Position numbers and translations under genes: made by a program
Assembly: GCA_004144345.1 (NCBI GenBank)
Contig: SEEL01000020.1
Span: forward strand, 1 to 64,000
Reading direction: 5' to 3'
Length of the DNA: 64,000 bases
From: Hyphomicrobiales bacterium
GTDB taxonomy: Bacteria > Pseudomonadota > Alphaproteobacteria > Rhizobiales > Devosiaceae
Shown: piece after piece, positions 23,714 through 32,921 of the stretch
Layout of the letters: each line of letters begins with the position of its first letter
Numbering within the stretch: the first letter of the stretch is position 1
The notes under the pieces: model-generated
The model's database searches: none
Told to the model about the DNA's origin: nothing
The model's input: only the letters and a program-made list of their open reading frames with translations

Positions 23714-25578
23714 CGTGGCCGCCAGCCGGTGACGCGGTCGCGTCCGGCGCCCTTGGCATTGTAGAGCGCTTCGTCGGCCCGCCGGACCAACTCGATGGCA
23801 TTGATGCCCTCGTCGCGCTCAGTAAAGGTCGCGATCCCGACGCTGACCGTCACCACGCCCTTGTCGCCGCCCCGGTGCGGAATACCCATCGCGTAGAGCG
23901 ACTGCCGGAAGGCATCGGCGATGAAGAAGGCGCCATCCTCGTCGGTCTCGGGCAGGATCGCGACGAACTCCTCGCCGCCATAGCGCGCTGCCGTGTCGCC
24001 CGGCCGCTGCACGGCCTGGCGCAGGCAGATGCCGACGCTCTTCAGCACCTCGTCGCCCATCAGGTGCCCATAGATGTCGTTATACGCCTTGAACCGGTCG
24101 ACGTCGGCCAGCAGCAGGCTAAGCGGCCGGCCCTCGCGCCGCGCCCGCGCCAGCTCGCTATCAAGCGCCATATCGAAGGCGCGGCGATTGGTGAGGCTGG
24201 TCAGCCCGTCGGTGGTGGCGAGGAGCCGCAGCTGCTCGGTCATGGCCTTCAGCGCCACTTCCGCCTGGCGGATCTTGGTAACGTCGGAGACCACCACCAG
24301 CGCCTGCCCATCGGCGGTCGGGCGCGTCCGCAGATGCAGCCAGCGCCCGTCATAGAGCTTGACCTCTTCCTCGCTCTCGCGGTCCAGCGAACTGACGATG
24401 CTTTCCAGCCATTCGTGCTCACTGCCCGCCGGCACGAGTTGCTCGCCGGTCGCCAGCACGGCTTCGAGGATGGTGCGGATATGCTGGCCCGGCCGTCGCA
24501 CGTCGGTGGTCAGCGGAAACAGGCTCGAATACTGGCTGTTGCGATAGACCAGCGTGCCCTGCGCATTGAACATCGCAATGCCGTCGGACATTTCGCTGAG
24601 CACGTAATTGAGCTGGTTGCGGCTGTCGATCACATCGCCCTCGAGCCGCTTGCGGGCGGTGATGTTGCGCGTCACGCCCGCCAGCCCGATCGGTTCGCCG
24701 TCATCGTCGTAGAGCGCCACTTTACTGGTCGAGAACCAGGCGTCCTCGCCATGCTCGCCGGGGAGTTTCTCCTCATCGTCGGTAATCGGCCGGCCGGTGC
24801 GGAACAATTGCTGCTCGGCCTCCATGAGGGTTGCCGCCCGCGCGCTGTCGGTGAGATCGAAATCGGTCTTGCCAAGCATGTCGCGCTCCCGCGCGAAGCC
24901 ATTATAGGCCACCACCGAGGCATTGGCCGCGGCGAAGCGGCCCTGCAGATTCTTCACATACTGGAAGTCCGGCGATTGCATGAAGGCGGCCCGCAGCAGA
25001 TTGCGCTCCCGCTCCAGCACGCGGTGCCGCATGATGAAGAAGGCCGAGAGCGCCGTCGCCGCCGCATTGAGCCCGAAGGCCAGCCCCGACGGCTGGATGC
25101 CGGGAAACACCCCGAAGACATGGAGGGCCATTGTCAGTGCCGGACTGACGCAGGCCACCGTCAGCGCCAGCAGGCCCGCGCTCCACAGCGCCGGCACGCG
25201 CCCGCGCGTCATCCGCGACACCATCCAGCCGGCCAGTGCCGCAGTGATGATGCCCACCGCCCCGGCCCATGCCGTCAGCCCGCCAAGCACGAGGCGATAG
25301 CCGATGGCGATCACCACGGCGACGAGGCCCGCAATGGGGCCGCCGAAAAAGCTCGCCAGTGCCAGCAGCGATGCGCGGAGATCGACGAGCATCCCGGCTG
25401 TCGTCGGCACCGCCAGGGCCATCGAGGCAATCGCGCCCAGCCCCATGACCGCGCCGAACGCTGCATTGCGCAGCCAGCGGGGCCGGTTCGCGAACAGGAA
25501 CTCGCTGTGCACCCATGACGAGATGAACAGTGCGACCACCGCGAAATTGGCAACCAGGAACTGTCCTTGGGACGTCAT
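23677..25578 (-). CDS. Membrane diguanylate cyclase with 5TM sensor and PAS domains
   Basis: 633 residues. Residues 5-190 form a multi-helix membrane sensor resembling 5TMR-LYT. Two PAS-like domains follow (about 200-310 and 320-440), then a GGDEF domain (about 450-615) with an intact GGEEF site (534-538). An RxxD inhibitory site (RPGD) lies exactly five residues before it, so the enzyme should be active and feedback-inhibited by c-di-GMP. No EAL domain. It synthesises c-di-GMP at the inner membrane; the signal sensed is unknown. Overlaps the end of the kefB-type gene by 37 bases. Confidence 0.93.
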   Translation of the reverse strand: MTSQGQFLVANFAVVALFISSWVHSEFLFANRPRWLRNAAFGAVMGLGAIASMALAVPTTAGMLVDLRASLLALASFFGGPIAGLVAVVIAIGYRLVLGGLTAWAGAVGIITAALAGWMVSRMTRGRVPALWSAGLLALTVACVSPALTMALHVFGVFPGIQPSGLAFGLNAAATALSAFFIMRHRVLERERNLLRAAFMQSPDFQYVKNLQGRFAAANASVVAYNGFARERDMLGKTDFDLTDSARAATLMEAEQQLFRTGRPITDDEEKLPGEHGEDAWFSTSKVALYDDDGEPIGLAGVTRNITARKRLEGDVIDSRNQLNYVLSEMSDGIAMFNAQGTLVYRNSQYSSLFPLTTDVRRPGQHIRTILEAVLATGEQLVPAGSEHEWLESIVSSLDRESEEEVKLYDGRWLHLRTRPTADGQALVVVSDVTKIRQAEVALKAMTEQLRLLATTDGLTSLTNRRAFDMALDSELARARREGRPLSLLLADVDRFKAYNDIYGHLMGDEVLKSVGICLRQAVQRPGDTAARYGGEEFVAILPETDEDGAFFIADAFRQSLYAMGIPHRGGDKGVVTVSVGIATFTERDEGINAIELVRRADEALYNAKGAGRDRVTGWRPRYDVRPVGGMRA

Positions 25579-25756
25579 CTATCCGCGATTCCGCGTGTCG
25601 GAGAGCGTCTACTCTACGTTTTCGGCGGCACCGTCTGGTTAATGACTCGCCCGCCCGCTTGCCGCAGTTAATGTCTTCCTAACCGTTTGCATTGCCTTGA
25701 CTTATCCGGCCCCGGGGCGTCCTGTCGCCCCGCCTTCCCGCCTGCCGAGCTCTTCC

Positions 25757-26524
25757 ATGATCGACTACACGTTCTGGGCCGTCGCGATCCTCGCGGTGTT
25801 CATCGTTGGCTTGAGCAAATCGGGGTTGGTGGGCTCGGTGGGCATGGTGGCGGTGCCGCTGCTCGCCCTGGTGATGCCGGCCCGCGATGCCACCGGCATG
25901 ATGCTGCCCGTGCTGCTCGCCATGGATGCCATCGCCATCTGGGTCTACCGCAAGGACGCCAATTGGCAGGTGCTGCGCATCATGCTGCCCGGCGCCGTGG
26001 TGGGCACCATCCTGGGCTGGCTGCTGTGGAGCGTCGTCACCGATGCGCAGGTGCTGCTGGCGGTGGGCATCATCACCGTGCTCTTCATGCTCGATGCGCT
26101 GCTGCCCTTGCGCAAACGTCTCCCCGATACGCCGCCCTCGCGCTTCTGGGGCAATTTCTGGGGCGGCGCGGCCGGGCTCACCAGCTTCATTTCCCACACC
26201 GGCGGCCCGCCCTATCAGATCTACACGCTGCCCCTCGGCATGACGCCGACCACCTATGCGGCCAGCACTGCCTTCTTCTTCGCCATCGTCAACACGATGA
26301 AGCTGGCGCCGTTCTTCTTTCTCGGCCAGCTTTCGGTGAGCAACCTCGAACTCTCTGCGGCGCTCATCCCCTTCGGCCTCGCCGGCGTCGGCGTGGGCGT
26401 CTATCTCGTGCGGCGCATCTCGGCCAAGGCGTTCTACACCATCGCCTATGCGCTGATCCTGTTGCTCGGCGTGAAGCTTCTCTATGACGGCATCATGGGC
26501 GTGTTCTTCACCACCGGAGCCTGA
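25757..26524 (+). CDS. TauE/SafE family sulfite/sulfonate exporter
   Basis: 255 residues, eight predicted membrane segments. The two halves each carry the TauE repeat, here IVGLSKSGLVGSVGMVAVPLLAL and WGGAAGLTSFISHTGGPPYQIY. Family members export sulfite, sulfoacetate or other anions. Nothing in the neighbourhood fixes the substrate. ATG at 25757; followed after five bases by the VOC gene, so the two are probably one transcript ending at the terminator near 26,930. Confidence 0.9.
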   Translation: MIDYTFWAVAILAVFIVGLSKSGLVGSVGMVAVPLLALVMPARDATGMMLPVLLAMDAIAIWVYRKDANWQVLRIMLPGAVVGTILGWLLWSVVTDAQVLLAVGIITVLFMLDALLPLRKRLPDTPPSRFWGNFWGGAAGLTSFISHTGGPPYQIYTLPLGMTPTTYAASTAFFFAIVNTMKLAPFFFLGQLSVSNLELSAALIPFGLAGVGVGVYLVRRISAKAFYTIAYALILLLGVKLLYDGIMGVFFTTGA

Positions 26525-26529
26525 TCGCC

Positions 26530-26910
26530 GTGAGCTACCGCCTCGACCACATTGCCCTGTTCGTCCGCGATCTCGACGAGGCGGTGGATTTTCTCACCCG
26601 CGTGCTCGGCCTCGCCGAAATGCCCAATCCGATGGGCGGCACCACCATCCGCTGGATCGAAATCGGCGATGGCCGCCGCTTCCATGTGCAGGCCGGCGAC
26701 ACCTCGCGCGTGCATGTGGAAAAGCAGACCCATTTCGCGCTGTCGGCCGACAATCTCGACGCCGTGCTCAACCGTTTCCGCGCCGAAGGCATCCATTTCT
26801 CCGACATGCGGGGCACGCCCGGCGCCGTGAACACCCGCCCCGACGGCATGCGCGCCGTCTTCGTGCAGGATCCCACCGGCTACTGGTTTGAAATCAACGA
26901 CCAAAAATGA
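26530..26910 (+). CDS. VOC family protein (glyoxalase/dioxygenase fold)
   Basis: 126 residues with the paired beta-alpha-beta-beta-beta units of the vicinal oxygen chelate fold: LDHIALFVRDLDEAVDFLTRVLGL at the start and MRAVFVQDPTGYWFEIND at the end. Candidate metal ligands are His7, His74 and the Glu near the C-terminus. Start GTG at 26530. Family members are lyases, dioxygenases or resistance proteins; the specific function is unknown. Confidence 0.88.
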   Translation: MSYRLDHIALFVRDLDEAVDFLTRVLGLAEMPNPMGGTTIRWIEIGDGRRFHVQAGDTSRVHVEKQTHFALSADNLDAVLNRFRAEGIHFSDMRGTPGAVNTRPDGMRAVFVQDPTGYWFEINDQK

Positions 26911-26940
26911 AAAAGGCCCAGGACGAGCCCGGGCCATTTT
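26911..26940. terminator. Bidirectional terminator between the VOC and DUF465 genes
   Basis: GGCCCAGG and CCCGGGCC arms with one internal mismatch and a five-base loop, flanked by A on the left and T on the right. It sits immediately after the VOC stop and 22 bases beyond the DUF465 stop, so it serves both converging transcripts. Confidence 0.85.
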
Positions 26941-26961
26941 CTCACGCTGTCTGCCGTTTCC

Positions 26962-27132
26962 TCAGGCGCTGGCCTGTAGCTTGACCAGCTCATCCTTGAT
27001 TTCGAGTTTTTTCCGCTTCAGTGCCGCGATCATCATGCTGTCCTGGGCGAGACGGGTGTTCTCGTCGTCGAGCTGGCGCTCGAGTTCCTTATGCCGTCTT
27101 TCAAGGGCGGCGATATGGCCTTCAGTCGTCAT
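26962..27132 (-). CDS. DUF465 (YdcH) family protein
   Basis: 56 residues, a short coiled coil: TTEGHIAALERRHKELERQLDDE then IAALKRKKLEIKDELVKL, the DUF465 pattern. The ATG at 27132 has an AAAGGAG binding site, which argues against a TTG five codons upstream. Function unknown. Divergent from a second DUF465 gene 162 bases away. Confidence 0.88.
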   Translation of the reverse strand: MTTEGHIAALERRHKELERQLDDENTRLAQDSMMIAALKRKKLEIKDELVKLQASA

Positions 27133-27294
27133 GACAACTCCTTTCAAGCGTTTCGAACCTGTCGATGTTAGGTAAAGACACCGGCCTTGTCACTGTCCGT
27201 AAATGCCGCTGGAAAAGCCGGTGTGAATCGATCCGCCGATGCGTTAACGATTTGTCACGAGGGGCCCGGAATCGCGGGGTCGCGGGGGTCGTCA

Positions 27295-27510
27295 ATGCTG
27301 CCGCTGAACAAGGAACAGGAAGCCGCGCTCGGCCTTGAGCTGGCGACAAAGCGGCAGGAACATGCCGATCTGGACGCGGCCATCCACACGCTCTCCGCCT
27401 CCGGCGTGGCCGACCAGATGCTGATCCAGCGACTCAAGAAGCGCAAACTCTCGCTCAAGGATCGCATCGTGCAGCTCGAGAACCTGCTGATCCCCGACAT
27501 CATCGCTTGA
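27295..27510 (+). CDS. DUF465 (YdcH) family protein, second copy
   Basis: 71 residues: LELATKRQEHADLDAAIHTL then MLIQRLKKRKLSLKDRIVQLENLLIPDIIA, again the DUF465 pattern. It differs from the neighbouring copy mainly at its ends. ATG at 27295; an in-frame extension upstream to 27187 lacks family similarity. Stands 48 bases upstream of purE on the same strand. Function unknown. Confidence 0.83.
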   Translation: MLPLNKEQEAALGLELATKRQEHADLDAAIHTLSASGVADQMLIQRLKKRKLSLKDRIVQLENLLIPDIIA

Positions 27511-27558
27511 GCCGGATGGCCATTTCCGCTACACGCCCGGCTTCACGAGGGCCTTGTG

Positions 27559-28056
27559 ATGCAGGGTAAACCGTCTGTCGCCATCGTCATGGGGAGCCAG
27601 TCCGACTGGGCGACCATGAAGCACGCCGCCGATACCCTCGATTTGCTCGACATCTCCTATGAGGCGCGCATCGTCTCGGCGCATCGCACGCCCGAGCGCA
27701 TGGTCGCATTCGCGCAGGGCGCGAAAGCCGAGGGTTTTCAGATCATCATCGCCGGGGCCGGCGGTGCCGCCCATCTGCCCGGCATGATCGCCGCGCTGAC
27801 ACCGCTGCCGGTGTTCGGCGTGCCGGTGCGCTCCAAGGCGCTGAGCGGCCAGGACAGCCTGCTCTCGATCGTCCAGATGCCCGCCGGCATTCCTGTCGGC
27901 ACCCTCGCCATCGGCGAAGCCGGCGCCACCAATGCGGCGCTGCTCGCGGCGGCCGTGCTGGCGCTCAACGATGCCGATGTCGAGACGGCGCTCGCCGCCT
28001 ATCGCGCCGAGCAGACCGGCAAGGTGCCCGAATTCCCCAAGGACGAGGATGAATAA
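27559..28056 (+). CDS. purE: N5-carboxyaminoimidazole ribonucleotide mutase
   Basis: 165 residues. Class I Pur[22 protein letters not shown] at the start and the SAHRTPERM motif with the catalytic histidine, then [12 protein letters not shown]. It converts N5-CAIR to CAIR in purine synthesis and works with PurK, whose gene overlaps it by eight bases. A GTG one codon upstream (27556) is an alternative start. Confidence 0.97.
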   Translation: MQGKPSVAIVMGSQSDWATMKHAADTLDLLDISYEARIVSAHRTPERMVAFAQGAKAEGFQIIIAGAGGAAHLPGMIAALTPLPVFGVPVRSKALSGQDSLLSIVQMPAGIPVGTLAIGEAGATNAALLAAAVLALNDADVETALAAYRAEQTGKVPEFPKDEDE

Positions 28057-29131
28057 CCCGCTTCCGCTCGGTGCCACGATCGGCATCCTCGGCGGCGGCC
28101 AGCTCGGCCGCATGCTGTCGCTCGCCGCGTCCCGCCTTGGCTTCAAGACCCACATCTATTGCCCCGATGCGCAGAGCCCCGCCTTCGAGGTCACGCCGCA
28201 CAAGACCGTCGCCGCCTATGACGACGAGGCCGCGCTGGCAAGTTTCGCCGCCGCCGTCGATGTGGTGACCTATGAGTTCGAGAACGTCCCGGCGCGCACC
28301 GCCGAATTCCTCGCGACGCTGAAGCCGCTCCATCCCGGCGCCCGCGCCCTCGCCGTGTCGCAGGACCGGTTGCTGGAAAAAACCTTCATCGGCGATCTGG
28401 GCATCCCCGTCGCACCGCACCGCGCCATCCATGCGGCGGCCGACCTCGCGCCGGCCATCCCTGCGCTCGGTGCGCCCGCCATCCTCAAGACCACGCGGCT
28501 CGGCTATGACGGCAAGGGCCAGCGCCGCGTCGCCGATCTCGCCGAAGCCGAAGCCGCCTTCGCCGCCCTGCGGCCGCACCCGCTGGTGCTCGAGGCCTTC
28601 GTGCCCTTTACGCGTGAAATCTCCGTCATCGTCGCCCGCGGCACGGATGGCGCAACAGCGGCCTTCGATCCCGCCGAGAACGTCCATCGCGACGGCATCC
28701 TCTTCACCTCCACCCTGCCCGCCACAGTCTCCGCCGAGACCGCCGAGGCCGCACAGGCCTATGCCGCTCGCATCGCCGAGGCGCTGGGCTATGTCGGGGT
28801 CATGGGGGTCGAATTCTTCGTCCTCGCCGACGGCAATCTGATCGTCAACGAGATCGCCCCCCGCGTGCACAATTCCGGCCACTGGACCGAGGCCGTGTGC
28901 GTGACCGACCAGTTCGAGCAGCATATCCGGGCCATTGCCGGCTGGCCGCTGGGCGATCCGTCCCGTCTCGCCGATGTGCTAATGGAAAATTTGATCGGCG
29001 ACGAAATCGCCGCGATACCCGGCGGACTCGGCGCCGGCATCCGCCCGCACGCTTACGGCAAGGCCGAGTCGCGTCCGGGCCGAAAAATGGGTCACCTGAA
29101 CCGGGTTCCCTCAAAAACGCCCCGGAAATAG
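28049..29131 (+). CDS. purK: 5-(carboxyamino)imidazole ribonucleotide synthase
   Basis: 360 residues. ATP-grasp enzyme that carboxylates AIR with ATP and bicarbonate. [16 protein letters not shown] at the N-terminus, [15 protein letters not shown] for the ATP grasp, and [15 protein letters not shown] near the C-terminus are family signatures. The ATG at 28049 overlaps purE by eight bases, so the pair is translationally coupled. Confidence 0.97.
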   Translation: MNNPLPLGATIGILGGGQLGRMLSLAASRLGFKTHIYCPDAQSPAFEVTPHKTVAAYDDEAALASFAAAVDVVTYEFENVPARTAEFLATLKPLHPGARALAVSQDRLLEKTFIGDLGIPVAPHRAIHAAADLAPAIPALGAPAILKTTRLGYDGKGQRRVADLAEAEAAFAALRPHPLVLEAFVPFTREISVIVARGTDGATAAFDPAENVHRDGILFTSTLPATVSAETAEAAQAYAARIAEALGYVGVMGVEFFVLADGNLIVNEIAPRVHNSGHWTEAVCVTDQFEQHIRAIAGWPLGDPSRLADVLMENLIGDEIAAIPGGLGAGIRPHAYGKAESRPGRKMGHLNRVPSKTPRK

Positions 29132-29278
29132 GCGTTTTTCTACAAATCTGCCGGTGGACAAGCCCTTCTGGATGACCTATAAGCCGCGACCACGGTGACC
29201 GGCCTGGCTGGTCGGCGCGTATGCCATTGGCAGGCGCGCTTCTCATAACAGATACGATTTTACGAAGGGCGAATCCGC

Positions 29279-29542
29279 TTGCAGGTAGTTGTTCGCGATA
29301 ACAATGTCGACCAGGCGCTGCGCGCGCTCAAAAAGAAGCTGCAGCGCGAGGGCGTTTTCCGTGAGATGAAGCTCCGGAACTACTACGAGAAGCCCTCCGA
29401 GAAGAAGGCGCGTCAGAAGGCTGAGGCCGTCCGTCGTGCCCGCAAGCTCGCCCGCAAGCGCGCCCAGCGTGAAGGCGGTCTGCCCGCCGCGCCGAGCGCA
29501 GCTGGCGCCGCGGCCCGTCCGGCCCGTCCCGAGCGGTCGTAA
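29279..29542 (+). CDS. rpsU: 30S ribosomal protein S21
   Basis: 87 residues, longer than the 71 of E. coli because of an Ala/Pro-rich C-terminal tail, as usual in alphaproteobacteria. [32 protein letters not shown] and [23 protein letters not shown] are diagnostic. The start is a TTG at 29279. A terminator with a UUCG loop follows at once. Confidence 0.96.
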   Translation: MQVVVRDNNVDQALRALKKKLQREGVFREMKLRNYYEKPSEKKARQKAEAVRRARKLARKRAQREGGLPAAPSAAGAAARPARPERS

Positions 29543-29550
29543 TTAGTCAG

Positions 29551-29573
29551 CGCCGCCTTCGGGCGGCGTTTGC
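29551..29573 (+). terminator. Terminator of rpsU
   Basis: CGCCGCC, loop TTCG, GGCGGCG, then TTTGCG. The C(UUCG)G tetraloop is exceptionally stable. The T tract is short. Confidence 0.78.
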
Positions 29574-29642
29574 GTTACTATCCGTCGTCGCGCGTTAGTC
29601 AGCCGACGCTAGCGTCCACATCAAACTGTTGAGGAATAGATG

Positions 29643-30107
29643 ATGAAGAAGCTTCTCCTCGCCGCGGCCGTTGCCGCCATGGCGTTCACCGGCGTCGGCG
29701 CCGCTCAGGCCGAAAGCCGCGTTCAGGTCGGCGTGCTGACCTGCGACGTCGAACCGGGCGTCGGCCTGGTGTTCGGCTCGTCCAAGGAAGTCGACTGCAA
29801 GTTCACCCGCAAGGGCTACAAGACCGAGACCTATTCGGGCTCGATCGACAAGATCGGTATCGACCTCGGCGTCACCGGCGGCGGCAAGATCGCCTGGCTG
29901 GTCTTCGCCGGCACCAAGGACGTCAAGAAGCGCGCGCTCGCTGGCAACTATGTCGGCGCGTCGGCTGAAGCCTCGCTCGGCGTTGGCCTCGGCGGCAACT
30001 GGCTGATCGGCGGCTCCAAGAAGTCGATCGCCCTGCAGCCCTGGTCGGTGACCGGCACGATCGGCGTGAACTGGTCCTGGACCTGGACCAAGCTGTCGCT
30101 GAACTAA
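29643..30107 (+). CDS. DUF992 family secreted protein
   Basis: About 154 residues. Signal peptide KKLLLAAAVAAMAFTGVGAAQA, then the DUF992 domain (RVQVGVLTCDVEPGVGLVFGSSKEVDCKF through GVNWSWTWTKLSLN) with a pair of cysteines likely to form a disulfide. Found widely in Rhizobiales, function unknown, probably periplasmic. Two adjacent ATG codons (29640 and 29643) follow a GAGGAA binding site. Single-gene unit with its own terminator. Confidence 0.88.
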   Translation: MKKLLLAAAVAAMAFTGVGAAQAESRVQVGVLTCDVEPGVGLVFGSSKEVDCKFTRKGYKTETYSGSIDKIGIDLGVTGGGKIAWLVFAGTKDVKKRALAGNYVGASAEASLGVGLGGNWLIGGSKKSIALQPWSVTGTIGVNWSWTWTKLSLN

Positions 30108-30128
30108 GCGAACCGCATATCGAATTGA

Positions 30129-30161
30129 AACGCCGGTCCCTCGGGGCCGGCGTTTTCTTTT
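30129..30161 (+). terminator. Terminator of the DUF992 gene
   Basis: AACGCCGG (30129-30136) and CCGGCGTT (30147-30154) form a perfect 8-bp stem, extended inside by CCC/GGG pairing, followed by TTCTTTT. Lies 21 bases after the stop and also near the end of the convergent hydrolase gene. Confidence 0.88.
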
Positions 30162-30163
30162 GC

Positions 30164-30979
30164 CTATTGCGCGGTGGCGGGCGCCTCGAAGAACGCCTTG
30201 GCTCTGCCCCAGAGCCCGCGATCCCACAGATCCGAATGCCCCGCACCCGGCTCCACCCAGAGCCCCGCCTTGTTCGGCGCCAGCTCATAGGCGCGCTCGC
30301 CATGCCACGCGGGGATGGTCGTGTCCGCCGTGCCCACGGCCACATAGACCGGCTCCTCGACGCCAGCGATCCACTGGTCGACCGGATACTGGTCCGACAT
30401 CAGCAGCCCGACCGGCAGATACCAATAGCGCTCCTGCCCCACCGACAGCGCCGAGTCGAACGGCGTTTCAAGCAGCAGCGCCTCGGCGTCGCGCTGGCTC
30501 GCCACATAGGTCGCTGGTCCTGAGCCGAGCGAGCGGCCCCAGATCACCAGCGGGAAGCCCTTGTTCTGCGCAAAGGCAAAGGCCGCAATGCTGTCCTTGA
30601 GCACATTGTCCTGGTTCAGCACGCCGGGCGACGCGGGGAAGCCGCGATAGTCGAAGGCGAGGAAGCCGAAACCATCGGCGACGAACTGCTCGTAGCGCTC
30701 GTGATCGGCCGTGAAACTGCGGGCATTGCCCTTGTAGAAGACGATCACCGGCTTGCCCGCCTGCGGGGGCGCATACCAGCCACGGATGCGCTCATTGTCG
30801 GAGGTCGGAATCTCGACCAGCTCGGCGTTGGTCAGCGTCGTCTCGCCCAGATCGAGGAACTTGCCCGCCACATCATATTGGAGGCTTCGCTGGTTGAGCG
30901 AGATATAGGCCAGTACGCCGCCATAGGCGACGACGGCGAAAACGGCGATGGCGACAAGCGCGCGGCGTAGCAACTTCAC
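30164..30979 (-). CDS. Membrane-anchored alpha/beta hydrolase
   Basis: 271 residues. An N-terminal anchor (KLLRRALVAIAVFAVVAYGGVLAYISL) precedes an alpha/beta hydrolase domain with the oxyanion segment IVFYKGNARS, nucleophile elbow WGRSLGSGP (Ser in GRSLG), and a late Asp/His pair (GTADTTIPAWHGERAY; GAGHSD). It resembles the BEM46/YfhR group of serine hydrolases. Substrate unknown. The GTG at 30979 has a GGGAGGA binding site and removes an unrelated 63-residue upstream extension. Confidence 0.85.
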   Translation of the reverse strand: MKLLRRALVAIAVFAVVAYGGVLAYISLNQRSLQYDVAGKFLDLGETTLTNAELVEIPTSDNERIRGWYAPPQAGKPVIVFYKGNARSFTADHERYEQFVADGFGFLAFDYRGFPASPGVLNQDNVLKDSIAAFAFAQNKGFPLVIWGRSLGSGPATYVASQRDAEALLLETPFDSALSVGQERYWYLPVGLLMSDQYPVDQWIAGVEEPVYVAVGTADTTIPAWHGERAYELAPNKAGLWVEPGAGHSDLWDRGLWGRAKAFFEAPATAQ

Positions 30980-31025
30980 GGTCTGGATCCTCCCCTGACG
31001 GGGAGAATAGCACAGCCCGCGCGGC

Positions 31026-31667
31026 TTACGCCTCTTCGCTGATCGCCTTGTCGAACGCCATGCCGAACACTTCCTGCGGCTGACAGCCGGAGACGGCGAA
31101 TTTGTTGTCGAAGATGAAGAACGGCACGCCCTGGATGCCCTGCTGCGCCGCCCACATGGCGAGTTCATGCGACGTCTTCAGCTCTGCCGGGTCCCGGATC
31201 ACCGCCAGCGCCTCATCGCGGGTAAAGCCGTAGCCCGTCGCGATCTCGGCCAGCACCTCGTCGTCATTGATCTGCTTGTGCTCAAGGAAATAGGCGGCGG
31301 CGATGGCGTTCGCCAATTCGTGCTGCGTGCCCTTGGCCTTGGCCAGCCGCGCCAGCGTGTGCCCCTTCTGCGTCGGAAAGCTCCGCGGCTGCTGGCTCAG
31401 ATCGAGCTCGATGCCCGATTTCTGCGCCTCGCCCTCGACCCGCGCCCACATCTCCTTGGGCTCGCGTCCGTATTTGCTGCGCAGCATCTCGCCCACATCA
31501 TAGCCCTCGGCCGGCGTGTTGGTATCGAGATAGAACGGATGGTTCTCCACCTCCACTTTGACGTCGGGCGGCAGGGCGGCAATCGCCTGGTCCAGCCGCG
31601 CCGAACCGACGAGGCACCAAGGGCAGACGATATCGGTGAAAAGGTCGACTTTGATTGTGCGGGTCAT
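31026..31667 (-). CDS. DsbA family oxidoreductase, FrnE-like
   Basis: 213 residues, no signal peptide, so cytosolic. The active site is CPWC (DIVCPWCLVGSARLDQAI) in a thioredoxin fold with a helical insertion, and the cis-proline region reads GIQGVPFFIFDNKFAVSGCQ. FrnE-like proteins act as thiol oxidoreductases or isomerases, sometimes in oxidative stress. Forty-six bases upstream of the hydrolase gene on the same strand, possibly one operon. Confidence 0.92.
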   Translation of the reverse strand: MTRTIKVDLFTDIVCPWCLVGSARLDQAIAALPPDVKVEVENHPFYLDTNTPAEGYDVGEMLRSKYGREPKEMWARVEGEAQKSGIELDLSQQPRSFPTQKGHTLARLAKAKGTQHELANAIAAAYFLEHKQINDDEVLAEIATGYGFTRDEALAVIRDPAELKTSHELAMWAAQQGIQGVPFFIFDNKFAVSGCQPQEVFGMAFDKAISEEA

Positions 31668-31748
31668 GCGGCAGATTTGGCGTGCCTGCCGTGACCCATC
31701 AAGAAGGCACGCCGATGTGACCTAGGCCAAGCGGTTGACGGAACGGAT

Positions 31749-32870
31749 CTAGGAGTTGGCCCGCCGCCGCACCACGGCCCGCGCCACGTGCCCACCCATC
31801 CGCCCGGTGAACTTCGCCGTCGCCGTGGTGGCGCGCAGCAGGAACCACGCCATGCTGAGCAGCCAAAGCATCGCCGCGACCAGCCAGCCGCCGATGCGCC
31901 ACATCATGTCGGCGAGGCGCACCGCGCCCTTGCCCAGCATCTTGATCACCGCCGGGAAGCGGTCCTGATAGCGCTCCGCCGTCTTGGCCAGCACTTTCAC
32001 GTCGCGCGTCGAATCCACCGCCTCGACGCTCATCTTCATGGCCCGCACGCCGCCCACCTTGCCGATGGTGCCGAAATCGGTGGCGAGGTCGGTCACCGCC
32101 GCAACGGCGCGCGGATTGAACAGCCGGCTCAACGGCGCGCCCATCTCGCCGATGCGCAGTTCGCGCGCCAGCGCCAGCGTCTCATCCATCGCGCCGCGAT
32201 TGAGGCTGCGCGCCAGCATCGTGCCCACCTCATTGGCCAGCCGCGGCGGCACCTTGCCCACCTTGTTGACCGCCTTGAGGAACGACGTTCCAGCCCGCAG
32301 CGGCAGCGCGGCCCCGCCCGTGCCGATGGTCGCCGCCGTCAGCGACAGCCCGACTGTCGACAGGCCCAGCGTCAGGTAGTTGACGGGCTGCCCGGTGATA
32401 TAGTTGCCGCCTTGCGCCACCAGATCGCGCACATCGCCAATGCTGGTGAGGTCGGTGGCGACGACACAGGCAAAACCCGCCTCGCTGTCGAAATCGCCAT
32501 TCACCACGCAGCTCCAGCCCTGCCCCAGCACGTTGAGCGGATCGACACCCGGCAGCGCCGCGAGTTCCGCCTCGAGTTCGGGCGGCACCGCGACCTTCTG
32601 CTCCTTCGCCAGGGCGATCAGCGAGCGGGCGAGATCACCGTCGCGCGCCACGAGCGCAGTGCGGATTTCAGCGAGATATTGCGCCGGTGGGATCAGGGCC
32701 AGCCGGTATTGCGCGATGGCGCCCTCGCCCGCCAGCGTCAGCACCTTGATCGAGGCCCAGACATTGGGCGACAGCAAAAGGCCGGCGACAAACAGCGCCA
32801 ACCCGATACGTCGCCAAAGTCCCCGGAAAATCCGCAACCGCCGCTCGCTCCACTCCGCGCCTTGTGCCAC
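31749..32870 (-). CDS. Membrane protein of unknown function
   Basis: 373 residues. One membrane segment near the N-terminus (about 20-38), a long helical middle part rich in Ala and Leu, a Gly/Ala-rich hydrophobic stretch at about 160-185, and a strong membrane segment at 328-348 (WLVAAMLWLLSMAWFLL) followed by a basic tail ending RRRANS. Two cysteines (near 119 and 134) may pair. I recognise no family. It is downstream of the membrane hydrolase gene by 51 bases on the same strand and is probably its partner. Confidence 0.65.
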   Translation of the reverse strand: MAQGAEWSERRLRIFRGLWRRIGLALFVAGLLLSPNVWASIKVLTLAGEGAIAQYRLALIPPAQYLAEIRTALVARDGDLARSLIALAKEQKVAVPPELEAELAALPGVDPLNVLGQGWSCVVNGDFDSEAGFACVVATDLTSIGDVRDLVAQGGNYITGQPVNYLTLGLSTVGLSLTAATIGTGGAALPLRAGTSFLKAVNKVGKVPPRLANEVGTMLARSLNRGAMDETLALARELRIGEMGAPLSRLFNPRAVAAVTDLATDFGTIGKVGGVRAMKMSVEAVDSTRDVKVLAKTAERYQDRFPAVIKMLGKGAVRLADMMWRIGGWLVAAMLWLLSMAWFLLRATTATAKFTGRMGGHVARAVVRRRANS

Positions 32871-32921
32871 GCGATCTGGGCAGCATGTAGGTGGCGGCAG
32901 CGGTTGCGACTAGGCCGGGGA

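Noticed and set aside
25640-25700. TTAA sequences before the TauE-type gene as a CtrA box
   Set aside because: Only TTAA-N7-CTAA is present, one mismatch from the consensus half-site, with no further support.
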